A stretch of 22,504 nucleotides of DNA from CAZDHT01 sp964505325 (lineage in GTDB: Bacteria > Planctomycetota > PUPC01). Below are positions 1-8,000 of the stretch, in pieces (the stretch's first letter is position 1; every line of letters starts with the position of its first letter). Location: assembly GCA_964505325.1 (NCBI GenBank), contig CAZDHT010000062.1:1-22504 (forward strand), given 5' to 3'. The position numbers and the translations under genes are program-made. Below the pieces are notes generated by a model. The model was not told the origin of the DNA. It saw nothing but the letters and a program-made list of their open reading frames with translations, and searched no databases.

Positions 1-63
1 GGGCTTGGCCGGAAGTCAACGGAAAAGCGCCTTCTCACTTGGCTGAAGTGTTACCAACCACAA

Positions 64-98
64 ATAAAACTTGAACGGCCGCGGAACCTGCCTAGACT
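64..98 (+). promoter_or_regulatory. Candidate promoter upstream of the WecA-like gene
   Basis: TTGAAC at 71-76 and TAGACT at 93-98 are separated by 16 bases, each matching the sigma70 consensus at four of six positions. An A-rich stretch (ATAAAAC, 64-70) lies directly upstream. The 11 bases at 64-74 (ATAAAACTTGA) recur exactly at 1863-1873 before the next gene, where they also run into a -35-like hexamer. The same TAGACT -10 hexamer occurs in the much stronger candidate promoter before gcvH. A start near 105 would give a leader of about 150 bases. No gene is visible in 1-253. This is motif reading only, without expression data. Confidence 0.35.
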
Positions 99-130
99 TG
101 CTATGTGAGCTACGTGGGAGAAGACGCCAG

Positions 131-175
131 TTGACGGCAAAGCCCTCCCGGCGCCGCAAGGCGCGGTGCCGTCGA
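131..175 (+). promoter_or_regulatory. Potential structured 5' leader RNA with GNRA-capped hairpin
   Basis: Bases 131-139 can pair with 167-175 (nine pairs, one of them G-U). Inside that stem a perfect five-pair hairpin, 151-155 with 160-164, closes a GCAA tetraloop (156-159), a GNRA loop. A competing eight-pair stem, 149-156 with 164-171, uses some of the same bases, so two exclusive folds are possible. The element sits in the proposed leader of the first exopolysaccharide gene, about 80 bases before its start. The Shine-Dalgarno AAGGA (243-247) also lies in a small dyad (238-248). In a GC-rich genome such pairing can arise by chance, so this is a candidate only. Confidence 0.3.
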
Positions 176-253
176 GCTGGCCGCGTCATTCTGGAGCGGG
201 GTAGTCGTCTGCCCCGCGTGGACGGAACGGAATTGACGTCCTAAGGACTGGTC

Positions 254-1762
254 ATGACCGCGTATGTTCTCGTCTTCGGGCTCTCGCTCACTCTCGGATT
301 GGCACTGACCGCGCTGGTGCGCTGGGCTGGCCGCCGGCTCGGCGTTCTTGACCTGCCCGATGGTTTCCGGAAGATCCAGAAACATCCCATCCCGCGCATG
401 GGGGGCGTGGCGATCTTTGCCGCGTTTTTCGGCGCGCTTATCGCGGCCCGCTGGTTGCACGGATCGGCGCAACTGACGTCCTGCCTTGGAGATAGCGGTT
501 TTCTTCCCGTCCTCTGCGGCGGCCTGGCGGTCCTTCTGATCGGCCTGTGGGACGACGTGAAGGGCCTCCGGCCCGGCTGGAAGTTTCTCCTGCTCTGCCT
601 GGTCGCCGCCGCCATGTACTTGGCCGGATACCGCATCGGGAAGCTCGGCAACCCGTTCGGGGGAGCGATTGACCTGGGCCCTTGGGCCGGGGTGATCACT
701 CTGCTCTGGTTCGTGGGTTGCATGAACGCCATCAACTTCATCGACGGGCTGGATGGATTGGCCGGCGGCGTCACTGTGTTTGCGGCCGGGACGGTGTTCC
801 TGACCAGTGTGCTGTTCCACAACGGCAGCGTGGCACTCCTGTCGCTGGCGTTGACCGGAGCGGTCATCGGCTTCTTGGCCTTCAATTTCCACCCGGCGTC
901 GATTTTTCTGGGGGATTCCGGGAGTTACCTGCTGGGCTTTCTTATCGCTTGCCTGGGCCTTCGGGGCAGTCAGAAGGCCAACATGGTCGTGGCCCTGCTG
1001 ATCCCGTTTATCGCGCTCGGGCTGCCGATTGTCGACACCTCCTTGGCGATCCTGCGGCGCTGGTCCAGGGCGTTGCCTCTATCGGCCGGCGACCGCCAGC
1101 ACATCCACCACCGGCTGTTGCGTGCCGGGCTTACCCATCGTCAGACGGTGCTGATGATGTATGCGGCCTGTCTTGTGCTGGCGGGGTTTGCCCTGCTGCT
1201 GACCGCCGCCAGGGACATGCAGGCCGCTGGGATCCTGCTCCTGTTCGGCCTGGCCACAGTGGTGATCCTGCGGGTGGTTGGCTTGGATGACCTCAAGATG
1301 GCGAAGAAGCGCGTGAGCGACGTTCTCGAACGGCGAAAACACGGAGCCGAATGCCGAACGGCCGGCTACGAGGCGACCGAACGGATGGCTCAGACGGAAA
1401 CTGTGCCCTCGCTGTGGGAGATATTCACCCGCGCGGCGGAGAGAATCGGGCTGGACCGGGCGAGCTTGACCGTGCGGCCAAGCGGCTCCCTGGCGCCTTG
1501 GCGCAGGCACGGGCGCACGTTTCGCTGGCACCACAATGGGAACGGTCACGACGATGACGTGGCGACCGTGCTGTGGTCGGCCCGATTCCCGCTGGTCGTG
1601 CGCGGCGCCATGCTGGGCCAGCTCGAAATCATCAAGGCGATCAACGGCAAGCCGATGACGCGCGAACTCCCCGAGATGCTGAGCCTGCTCGCCACGGCAT
1701 TGGCCGGCAGTATTGATCGGCTGCATTCGATGCCGCGGGCTGCGGAGCGCCTGCGCGCATGA
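254..1762 (+). CDS. WecA/MraY-like undecaprenyl-phosphate sugar-1-phosphate transferase
   Basis: This 502-residue polytopic membrane protein belongs to glycosyltransferase family 4 (WecA/TagO/MraY). It would transfer a sugar-1-phosphate, usually GlcNAc-1-phosphate, from a UDP-sugar to undecaprenyl phosphate, starting lipid-linked polysaccharide synthesis. Family motifs are plain: HPIPRMGG (44-51), the Asp pair in GLWDDVKG (100-101), NFIDGLDGLAGG (161-172), FLGDSGS (218-224) and the cytoplasmic HIHHRL (283-288). Hydrophobic segments fill residues 1-340. Residues about 345-502 form a soluble tail of unknown function that minimal WecA enzymes lack. The ATG is preceded by AAGGA six bases upstream. 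Genes for polysaccharide export and polymerisation follow, suggesting an initiating role in exopolysaccharide synthesis. The family call is firm; the sugar is not known. Confidence 0.9.
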   Translation: MTAYVLVFGLSLTLGLALTALVRWAGRRLGVLDLPDGFRKIQKHPIPRMGGVAIFAAFFGALIAARWLHGSAQLTSCLGDSGFLPVLCGGLAVLLIGLWDDVKGLRPGWKFLLLCLVAAAMYLAGYRIGKLGNPFGGAIDLGPWAGVITLLWFVGCMNAINFIDGLDGLAGGVTVFAAGTVFLTSVLFHNGSVALLSLALTGAVIGFLAFNFHPASIFLGDSGSYLLGFLIACLGLRGSQKANMVVALLIPFIALGLPIVDTSLAILRRWSRALPLSAGDRQHIHHRLLRAGLTHRQTVLMMYAACLVLAGFALLLTAARDMQAAGILLLFGLATVVILRVVGLDDLKMAKKRVSDVLERRKHGAECRTAGYEATERMAQTETVPSLWEIFTRAAERIGLDRASLTVRPSGSLAPWRRHGRTFRWHHNGNGHDDDVATVLWSARFPLVVRGAMLGQLEIIKAINGKPMTRELPEMLSLLATALAGSIDRLHSMPRAAERLRA

Positions 1763-1794
1763 ACCGGCCGATAGTGCTGAGTCGGGCTGGGCCG

Positions 1795-1816
1795 AAAAAG
1801 GGTCCCGACACCTTTT
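1795..1816. repeat. Short imperfect palindrome after the WecA-like gene
   Basis: The 22 bases have complementary ends, AAAAGG (1796-1801) and CCTTTT (1811-1816), around an interior reading TCCCGACA. The element lies 32 bases after the upstream stop codon. It resembles small interspersed palindromes of the general form GGTGTC-GGGACC that are scattered between genes in some bacteria, some tied to REP-associated transposases. That comparison is from memory. It is a weak terminator candidate because the stem is short and AT-rich. Confidence 0.35.
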
Positions 1817-1862
1817 GCCCGAACGGCTTTTGCTTCTAATTGCGTGAAACTCAATAGATGGC

Positions 1863-1898
1863 ATAAAACTTGATCCAGGGGATTTGGGATGGTGTAAT
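1863..1898 (+). promoter_or_regulatory. Candidate promoter of the tyrosine autokinase gene
   Basis: TTGATC at 1870-1875 and TGTAAT at 1893-1898 are 17 bases apart; the -10 hexamer matches consensus at five of six positions and the -35 at four. The upstream ATAAAAC plus the start of the -35 repeat the 11-base element at 64-74. Transcription would begin near 1905, about 90 bases before the kinase start codon. This suggests the kinase, phosphatase and ligase genes can be transcribed separately from the WecA-like gene, 231 bases upstream. Confidence 0.45.
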
Positions 1899-1912
1899 TG
1901 AGTGGCCGTAGT

Positions 1913-1933
1913 CCGGCACGCGCAGGGTGCCGG
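1913..1933 (+). promoter_or_regulatory. Leader hairpin before the autokinase gene
   Basis: CCGGCAC (1913-1919) and GTGCCGG (1927-1933) are perfectly complementary around a seven-base loop. The hairpin would lie just inside the leader predicted from the promoter at 1863-1898, some 60 bases before the ATG. There is no following T tract, so it is not a standard intrinsic terminator. It could stabilise the transcript or bind a regulator; no function is shown. Confidence 0.35.
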
Positions 1934-1993
1934 CTGCGGCAGGAGCGGCATTGGTGTGTCCATCCGTTGAACAGACAGAGCTCAGGTGAAGCC

Positions 1994-4195
1994 ATGGTAC
2001 AACCTGCCGGGAACGGCGGCAACGTGGCGGATGGCCCGCAGCAATTCCGCGCCCCCGAATCGGGCCTCCGGGACTACCTTCGCGTGGTCAGCACCCGGCG
2101 GTGGCTGGTCTTGAGCGCCTTTCTGATCGTGGTGCTCCTGGCCGGAGCGTGGGTCTTCACGCGGGTCCCCATCTACCGTTCGGAGGCGCGGCTGCAGATC
2201 GAGCCGGGGAAGTCGCCGGTGGCGCCCTTCCAGCGCGTGGTGGATCAGGGCCCTTACTCGTCCGGAGCCAACCATGACTTGCTCAAGACGCAGTTGGAAC
2301 TGATCGTGTCCGAGCGCCTGGTGGAGCGGACCTACGCTCACTTTGGGATCGGCGACAAGCCCGAATTCCGCGAGGCCGAGAATCCACTGAAGAAGTTCAA
2401 GCGCTTGTTCGACGTAAGCCTGATGCGCGGCACGTGGCTCGTGGACGTGACGTTCGACTGGCCCGACCCCAAACTCGGCGCCCGCATCCTCGATCATCAT
2501 GTTACCCAATACGTCGAGGACTACGCGCGGCGGAAGCGCCAGATGGCGACGGAAGGGCTGGCCAATCTGCGCCGGCAGAGAGAGGAATACGCCCCCCGCG
2601 TCGAGGAAGCCCGCCGGAAGCTGCAGGCGTTCAAAGAACAACACAACATGATCGCCTTCGACCAGATCCACAACACCATTGCCGACGGCCTGATGGCGCG
2701 GTCAAACGCGGTGAGCGTGGCGCGGCAGAAGCTCTCCGAGATGAAAACCCGTCTGGAGCAGAGCGAGAAGGCAATCCGCGACAAGACGCCCGTCGAGAAG
2801 CTGCCCGACGTGTTGCGAAACCGGCAAATCCAGGACTATCGCAGCGAGAAGCTGCTGTGCGAACAGGCCCTGCGCGAGGGCCTGAAACGCTTCGGCGAGA
2901 AGCACCCCGAGATTAAGGCGCTGCGGGCCAAGCTTGATTCCATCACCAAGAACATCGGCGTCGAAGTCGCCCGGATACTTGGATCGGTCAGGGCGGAGGC
3001 TGCGGCCGCTGAGAAGCTCCTGGCGCTGCGGCTCGACGAGCTCGAAGAGCAGGAGACAAAGGTACAGGGGTTCAACAAGCTCAAGCTCAAATACGACAGC
3101 CTGAAATCGGCCTTCGAGACGCAGAACCAGATTTACGCGGCGGTGATGAAGCGGATCGACGAGATTGAGATCGCCACGAATTCGAATGCCAAGGGCGAGA
3201 GGCTCACCATTGAGAAGCGGCCCCGGGAAGAGACGTCGCCGGCCAAGCCGCGCAAGGCGCTCATCATGGCCCTGGCGTGCGTCATCGGGCTGGCGCTCGG
3301 CGTCGGGCTGGCGTTCCTGCTGGACAACCTGGACACGACACTGAAATCCAAGGAGTGCGTGTCGCGATACCTCGGCCTCAACCTGCTGGGCTACGTGCCC
3401 GAGATCCCCGAACTGAGCGGCGCCCGACGGCAGCACTCCCGCGCTGCCCTGGCGATGCTGCGGCACCCGCGTTCCGCTGCGGCCGAGGCGTTCCGCTCGG
3501 TCCGGACCGCCCTGTCGTTCTCGGTCGCCGCGCAGGACGTCAACCACGTCATGGTCACCAGCGCTTCTCCTTCGGAGGGCAAGACGCTGGTCTCGGCCAA
3601 CATCGCCGCGGCCATTGCGCAGACCGGCAAGCGGGTCCTTCTGGTCGACGCCGACATGCGGAAGCCCGCGATCCATAAGATATTTGAGGTGGAACAGAGC
3701 CCTGGCTTGACCAACCTGCTGGCGGGCGAGGGGGCCGGTCAGCTCGACGACGTGGTCCTGCCAACGGAGATCCCCAACCTGTTCTTGCTGCCCTCCGGCC
3801 CCATCCCGCCGAACCCGGCGGAGCTGATCGGGTGCGACCGGATGAAGGCCCTGCTGGAGCAACTGTCGCTGCTGTACGACCGGGTGATCATCGACACGCC
3901 GCCGGTGGTCAATGTGACCGATGCGGCCGTCCTGTGCCACACGGCGCAGGGGGTGGTCCTGGTCGTCCGCAGTTTCCGGACCCAGCGCGACCTGGCCCGG
4001 CGCGCTGTCGAGGTGCTGGCCAATTCGGGCGGCAGGCTCCTCGGGGCGGTCCTCAACAACATCGATATGCCGCGTGGGGCGTATTACTACGACTCGTACT
4101 ACTACTACCAACAGTACTATTACTATGCGGAAGACGGCAGGAAGCCCAAGAAGCGAAAGAAGCGGGAGCGGGACGCGCACAGGGCCACGGCCTGA
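1994..4195 (+). CDS. Wzz/Wzc-type polysaccharide co-polymerase with tyrosine autokinase (BY-kinase) domain
   Basis: This 733-residue inner-membrane protein would control polysaccharide chain length and export through cycles of tyrosine autophosphorylation. A Wzz-type N-terminus with membrane segment 37-57 leads into a long helical, coiled-coil-like stretch (about 180-395) and a second membrane segment (421-443). The cytoplasmic kinase shows Walker A SPSEGKT (525-531, Lys530), Walker A' VLLVDADMRKP (548-558) and Walker B VIIDTPP (631-637). EAFRSVRTAL (498-507) resembles the activation motif that bridges kinase subunits. The tail has eleven tyrosines between 697 and 711, the expected phosphorylation cluster, then a lysine/arginine-rich end. 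The frame is open upstream to a TTG at 1898, but that lies in the promoter-like region. ATG 1994 follows AGGTGA (1984-1989). The next gene encodes the matching phosphatase class. Confidence 0.92.
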   Translation: MVQPAGNGGNVADGPQQFRAPESGLRDYLRVVSTRRWLVLSAFLIVVLLAGAWVFTRVPIYRSEARLQIEPGKSPVAPFQRVVDQGPYSSGANHDLLKTQLELIVSERLVERTYAHFGIGDKPEFREAENPLKKFKRLFDVSLMRGTWLVDVTFDWPDPKLGARILDHHVTQYVEDYARRKRQMATEGLANLRRQREEYAPRVEEARRKLQAFKEQHNMIAFDQIHNTIADGLMARSNAVSVARQKLSEMKTRLEQSEKAIRDKTPVEKLPDVLRNRQIQDYRSEKLLCEQALREGLKRFGEKHPEIKALRAKLDSITKNIGVEVARILGSVRAEAAAAEKLLALRLDELEEQETKVQGFNKLKLKYDSLKSAFETQNQIYAAVMKRIDEIEIATNSNAKGERLTIEKRPREETSPAKPRKALIMALACVIGLALGVGLAFLLDNLDTTLKSKECVSRYLGLNLLGYVPEIPELSGARRQHSRAALAMLRHPRSAAAEAFRSVRTALSFSVAAQDVNHVMVTSASPSEGKTLVSANIAAAIAQTGKRVLLVDADMRKPAIHKIFEVEQSPGLTNLLAGEGAGQLDDVVLPTEIPNLFLLPSGPIPPNPAELIGCDRMKALLEQLSLLYDRVIIDTPPVVNVTDAAVLCHTAQGVVLVVRSFRTQRDLARRAVEVLANSGGRLLGAVLNNIDMPRGAYYYDSYYYYQQYYYYAEDGRKPKKRKKRERDAHRATA

Positions 4196-4222
4196 TCCCG
4201 CCGCGAGAGGGAAGTCCGTGCG

Positions 4223-4993
4223 ATGATCGATATCCACGCCCACGTCCTGCCGGGAATTGATGACGGACCGGCGAACATGGGCGAGGCGCTGGAGTTGGTT
4301 CGCGCCGCCGCCGCTGACAACATCACCACCATCGTTGCATCTCCGCACATGCTGGACGGCGTGTACAACGCGTCCCGAGGCGACGTGTTCGCCGGCGTGG
4401 CGCAGCTTAACGAGGCACTGCGCGAGCACGGCATTCACGTCACGCTTCTGGCGGGGGCGGATGTGCACGCCGAGGCCGAGATCCCCAGCCTGCTTCGGCG
4501 GGGAGAATTGGTCACCGTCGCCGACGGCGGCAAGTACCTGATGCTCGAATTGCCGTCCGATGTGGTGCCAAGTAAACTGGATCAGCTCCTGTTCGGAATA
4601 CAGCTTCAGGGCGCCCGACCGATCATATCCCATCCCGAGCGCAACCGGGTGATCCAAGACGACCCCGCCGAGCTGATCCCGTTGGTGCAAGCGGGCTGCT
4701 TCGTTCAGGTGACCGCCGCCAGCATCCTGGGTGATATGGGTTCGCGAGCCGAGGAGTGCGCGAAGGCTCTGTTCGACTATCAGTTGGTTCACTTGGTTGC
4801 CACCGATATGCACAACACGCGGCACCGCAGGCCCAGGCTCTCGGATGCCGCAGAATGGGTGCGCGGAGCCCTCGACTCCGAGGAGGCCGAGGAGATTCTG
4901 GACAGGAACCCGGAGGCGGTCATTCACGGGGGACACATTGAAGCGGCGGACCCCGTGCCGCCAAAGCCCCGCAAGAAGTGGCTCTTCTGGTGA
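4223..4993 (+). CDS. PHP-type protein-tyrosine phosphatase (CpsB/YwqE family)
   Basis: This 256-residue cytoplasmic enzyme would be a metal-dependent phosphatase that removes phosphate from the tyrosine tail of the BY-kinase encoded just upstream. It has the PHP-fold metal ligands: DIHAHVLPGIDDGP at the N-terminus (His5, His7), ASPH (His42), GADVHAEAE (78-86), ISHPERNR (135-142) and ATDMHNTRHR (193-202). Its length fits the CpsB/YwqE family. The ATG is preceded by a purine-rich AGAGGGAAG (4205-4213), 27 bases after the kinase stop, consistent with one operon. Kinase-phosphatase pairing is the standard arrangement for regulated capsule or exopolysaccharide assembly. Confidence 0.9.
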   Translation: MIDIHAHVLPGIDDGPANMGEALELVRAAAADNITTIVASPHMLDGVYNASRGDVFAGVAQLNEALREHGIHVTLLAGADVHAEAEIPSLLRRGELVTVADGGKYLMLELPSDVVPSKLDQLLFGIQLQGARPIISHPERNRVIQDDPAELIPLVQAGCFVQVTAASILGDMGSRAEECAKALFDYQLVHLVATDMHNTRHRRPRLSDAAEWVRGALDSEEAEEILDRNPEAVIHGGHIEAADPVPPKPRKKWLFW

Positions 4994-5023
4994 GCCACAC
5001 CGACTGATGCCGGAGGGCGGCAT

Positions 5024-8000
5024 GTGAATGCGTCCGAACAGACCGACGCGTCGCCTGGACCGCGAGCCGCGGGCGTCCTGAACGGGATCGCACTGGCACT
5101 TCTGCTTATCGTTGTCTTTCTGGCCCCTTTGCCGCTGGGCTCGGATGCCCCTTGGGCGCAGAGCGCGCTGTTCATCGCCGTGGCGGTGGCGGCCGCTGTC
5201 TGGCTGGTGGGCGCGGTGGTCGCTGGGTCCGTGCACGTCGTTCGGTCACGCGCGCTCGCCTTCATCGTGGTCTTCTTGCTGGTCGGGCTTCTGCAGCTCG
5301 TGCCTCTGCCGCAAGGCATCCTGGGCGAGGTCTCTCCGAACGCGCAGGTCATGCGCGAAAGGGCGCTGGGCGCGGCGGCGGTGGCCGAACCGGCGCCGAT
5401 ATCGCTCAATCCAGACGCCAGCCGGACCGCGCTGTTCCGCTACGGGGCCTGTGCGCTGGTGTTCGTCCTTCTGGCCAGCCTGGTTCGTACCCGCAGGACC
5501 GTCACATGGGCGGTGGCGCTGCTGCTTGCGGCGGGCCTCTTCCAGGTCGCATATGCGGCGGTGGAGCGCCTGTCCGCCTCCGGCGGCATGAACGTATTCT
5601 GGGTCGCAAAGACGCACTACCGTCACACGTTCACCGGGACGTTCTTCGACAAGAACCACTTCGCCGGATTCCTCGAGATGCTGCTGCCGCTGTCGGTCGC
5701 GCTGGTCATGACCGTGCGCCGCAGCCCGCAGTTGCACGCCGGGCCGAGCCTGCGGCAGACGGCGATGCGGGCGTTCGGGTCGCCGGAGGTGCAGGCGCGG
5801 GTCGTCTTGGCGATTCCGGCGGCTCTCCTCGCGGTCGGAATCGCGATGTCCCTGTCCAGGTCGGCGGTGGTTTGCTCGGTTGTGGCGCTCTGCACCCTGG
5901 CGATCATCGCTGTGATGGGCAGGCGGCGGCGCACGTCGGCGGTGCCGGCCGCCGTCATCATCGCCCTGGTTGGGGTCGTGCTGCTGTTCGCCGCGGGACG
6001 GGTGATTGGCAGCTTCGAGGGCGCATCCTCCGGGAAAATGTTCTCGGTGTTTTCGCGTCTCGACCGGTTCCGCCCGGCTGGGAAGCTCATCGGTGATTTC
6101 CCGCTCACCGGGGTCGGCCTGGGGGGCCTGGCGAGCGTGTTCGGCCACTACCAGTCCCCCAACCTGGGGGAAGTCCCCGTTCGCTACGTACTGAACGACT
6201 GGGTCCACGCCGCCTGCGAAATGGGCCTGCCCGGGCTGGCGATCGTGGGCCTGGGCCTGATACTGTTTGTTAGCTGGACCCTGCGGACAGCGGTCAGGCG
6301 GACCGACCGCTACTTCAAGTGGATCGCGATCGGATGCCTCGCGGGCGCCGCAGCCATGATGCTGCACGGCTTTGCCGACTTCAACTTGGCGCGGACCCCT
6401 TCAAACGCCATTCTGTTCGCCGCGCTGCTCGCCCTGGCACATGCCGCGGCACATTCGGAGGGAGAATCCGAGGCGCGAAAGGTCGGCCCCGGCTGTGTTG
6501 AACTCAGGCTTGGCCGGCCGCCTTTCCGAGTGGCACTGGCGCTGCTTCTGATCTTGCCGCTCTCTGCGCTCGCCTACCTCCGGTACGAGGCCGGCACGGC
6601 GGACCTCCGTTTCAACTGGTATCTGCACTACTCGGAACGGAACACCGGGCTCTACTTTTTCTGGCCCCTGCCTGAGGTGCCGGAGGACGCGCGCGCCTGC
6701 GCGAAGTACGAGCTCGAGGATGCGCTCAAGCTGAACCCGGGAAACGCGGAGTATGTCCGCGCCCGGGGCCGGATGTACATGCGGGAGATCAACCGCCGCG
6801 TGGAGCAGGTCGCCGCGGCGATGGCTGCCGGAGTGCTGCCGGGCGCAGCAGAGACGGAGCCCGAAGGCTTCGAGAAGCTGGCTCAGCTATTCCGACGGGG
6901 AGCGCAGGAGGAACTCGCCGGCGAGATCAAACGCGAGGGGCTGCTCGATCAGGCCGAGGCGGCTTTCCGAAAGGCCATCCGTCTGGCGCCCACCGTTCCC
7001 GAGAATCACCTGGCACTCGCCGACGGCCTGGCGCTGAGAGCGCGGATCGAGTACAAGCTGGCCCCGACGTCGCGGACGTGGCAACTGTTGAGATGCGAAT
7101 CACAGAAGGCACTCGATCGCGCGGTCTTCTTCGCCCCCGCCCGGCCGCACGTGCTCTTCTATGCGGCGCGGCAGTTGGTCGCCGACGCGATGGAGATGGC
7201 CGGGAGTGAGCGCGAGCGGGGGATCCGACGGGCTCGGGAACTCCTCAGGCGGGCGATCTATGCGGCGCCCGACAGAAACGCAGCGACGGCATACGAGCTG
7301 CTGGCCAGCGCCGGCGTGGACAACGACCGCCTGTTCGAGGCCACCCCGAGAACGCTTCGGGCGTACCGGCACCTGTGCCGGTTTCTCTGGGGCAGGAGGG
7401 CGTGGAGCGAGGTCCTCATCGCGCTGGACCGGCTGGACGAACTGCTGGGCCAGGTGCGGCCTGACGTTTTCGTCGGCCAGGCCGCCGACCCCGGGCCGGC
7501 GCGAAAGCCGGAGGACGAAACGTCTGAGGAGCCGGAAGCCATCCCGCCGCAGTTCGCCTGGGCGAGCGAGGACGCGCCGACGGTCAAACTCCAGCTTGAC
7601 ATTGCGGAGAAGCGCGCCACCGCGCTCGGCCTGCTCGGCAAATGGCCGGATCGACTCGAGACGCTCGAAAGGCACGCGGCGCTTCTGGACCTCAACGTCC
7701 GGGCCACGCTGGACAAGGCCGACCGGATGCTGGCGACCGGTCGCCACGAGGCCGCGATGCGAGACTACTACCGGGTGCTGCGAAAGACCCCGCACAATAT
7801 CGACGCGCTGATCGGCATGGCCCGCGTGACATCGGTCCCGTATTGGGGCGCCCTCGCTCCATACTCCTACGACCCGCTCTCGTGCCTGTTCCGTCTGGTC
7901 GTCAACAATCACTCGCTGACGGCCGATCAATGCGGCAAAGTCACGGTGATGTTGCGCGATCTGAGGCCGAACTCGGAGCGCGACAAAGCAGTGGTGGAAT

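Noticed and set aside
133..175. c-di-GMP-I (GEMM) riboswitch suggested by GACGGCAAAGCC
   Set aside because: The upstream strand (GGGCAAACC-type), the preceding tetraloop stem and the tetraloop receptor strand are not recognisable, and the GNRA hairpin is on the wrong side. Kept only as an unclassified structured leader.
1795..1816. Intrinsic terminator of the WecA-like gene
   Set aside because: The stem is only six pairs, mostly A-T, with a nine-base or larger loop. It does not look strong enough, though some effect cannot be excluded.
1898..1993. Longer N-terminus of the tyrosine autokinase starting at TTG 1898
   Set aside because: The extra 32 residues are unlike a Wzz N-terminus, cover a leader hairpin and begin in the -10 hexamer. 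ATG 1994 has a good Shine-Dalgarno.
4081..4136. Microsatellite of TAC/TAT triplets
   Set aside because: It is explained by the tyrosine cluster of the BY-kinase tail, a functional feature of the family, with mixed TAC and TAT codons.
2702..5236. 844-residue open frame on the minus strand
   Set aside because: It lies antisense to the kinase, phosphatase and ligase genes, has arginine/histidine/glutamine-rich shadow composition and no recognisable domain. High GC content explains the lack of stops.
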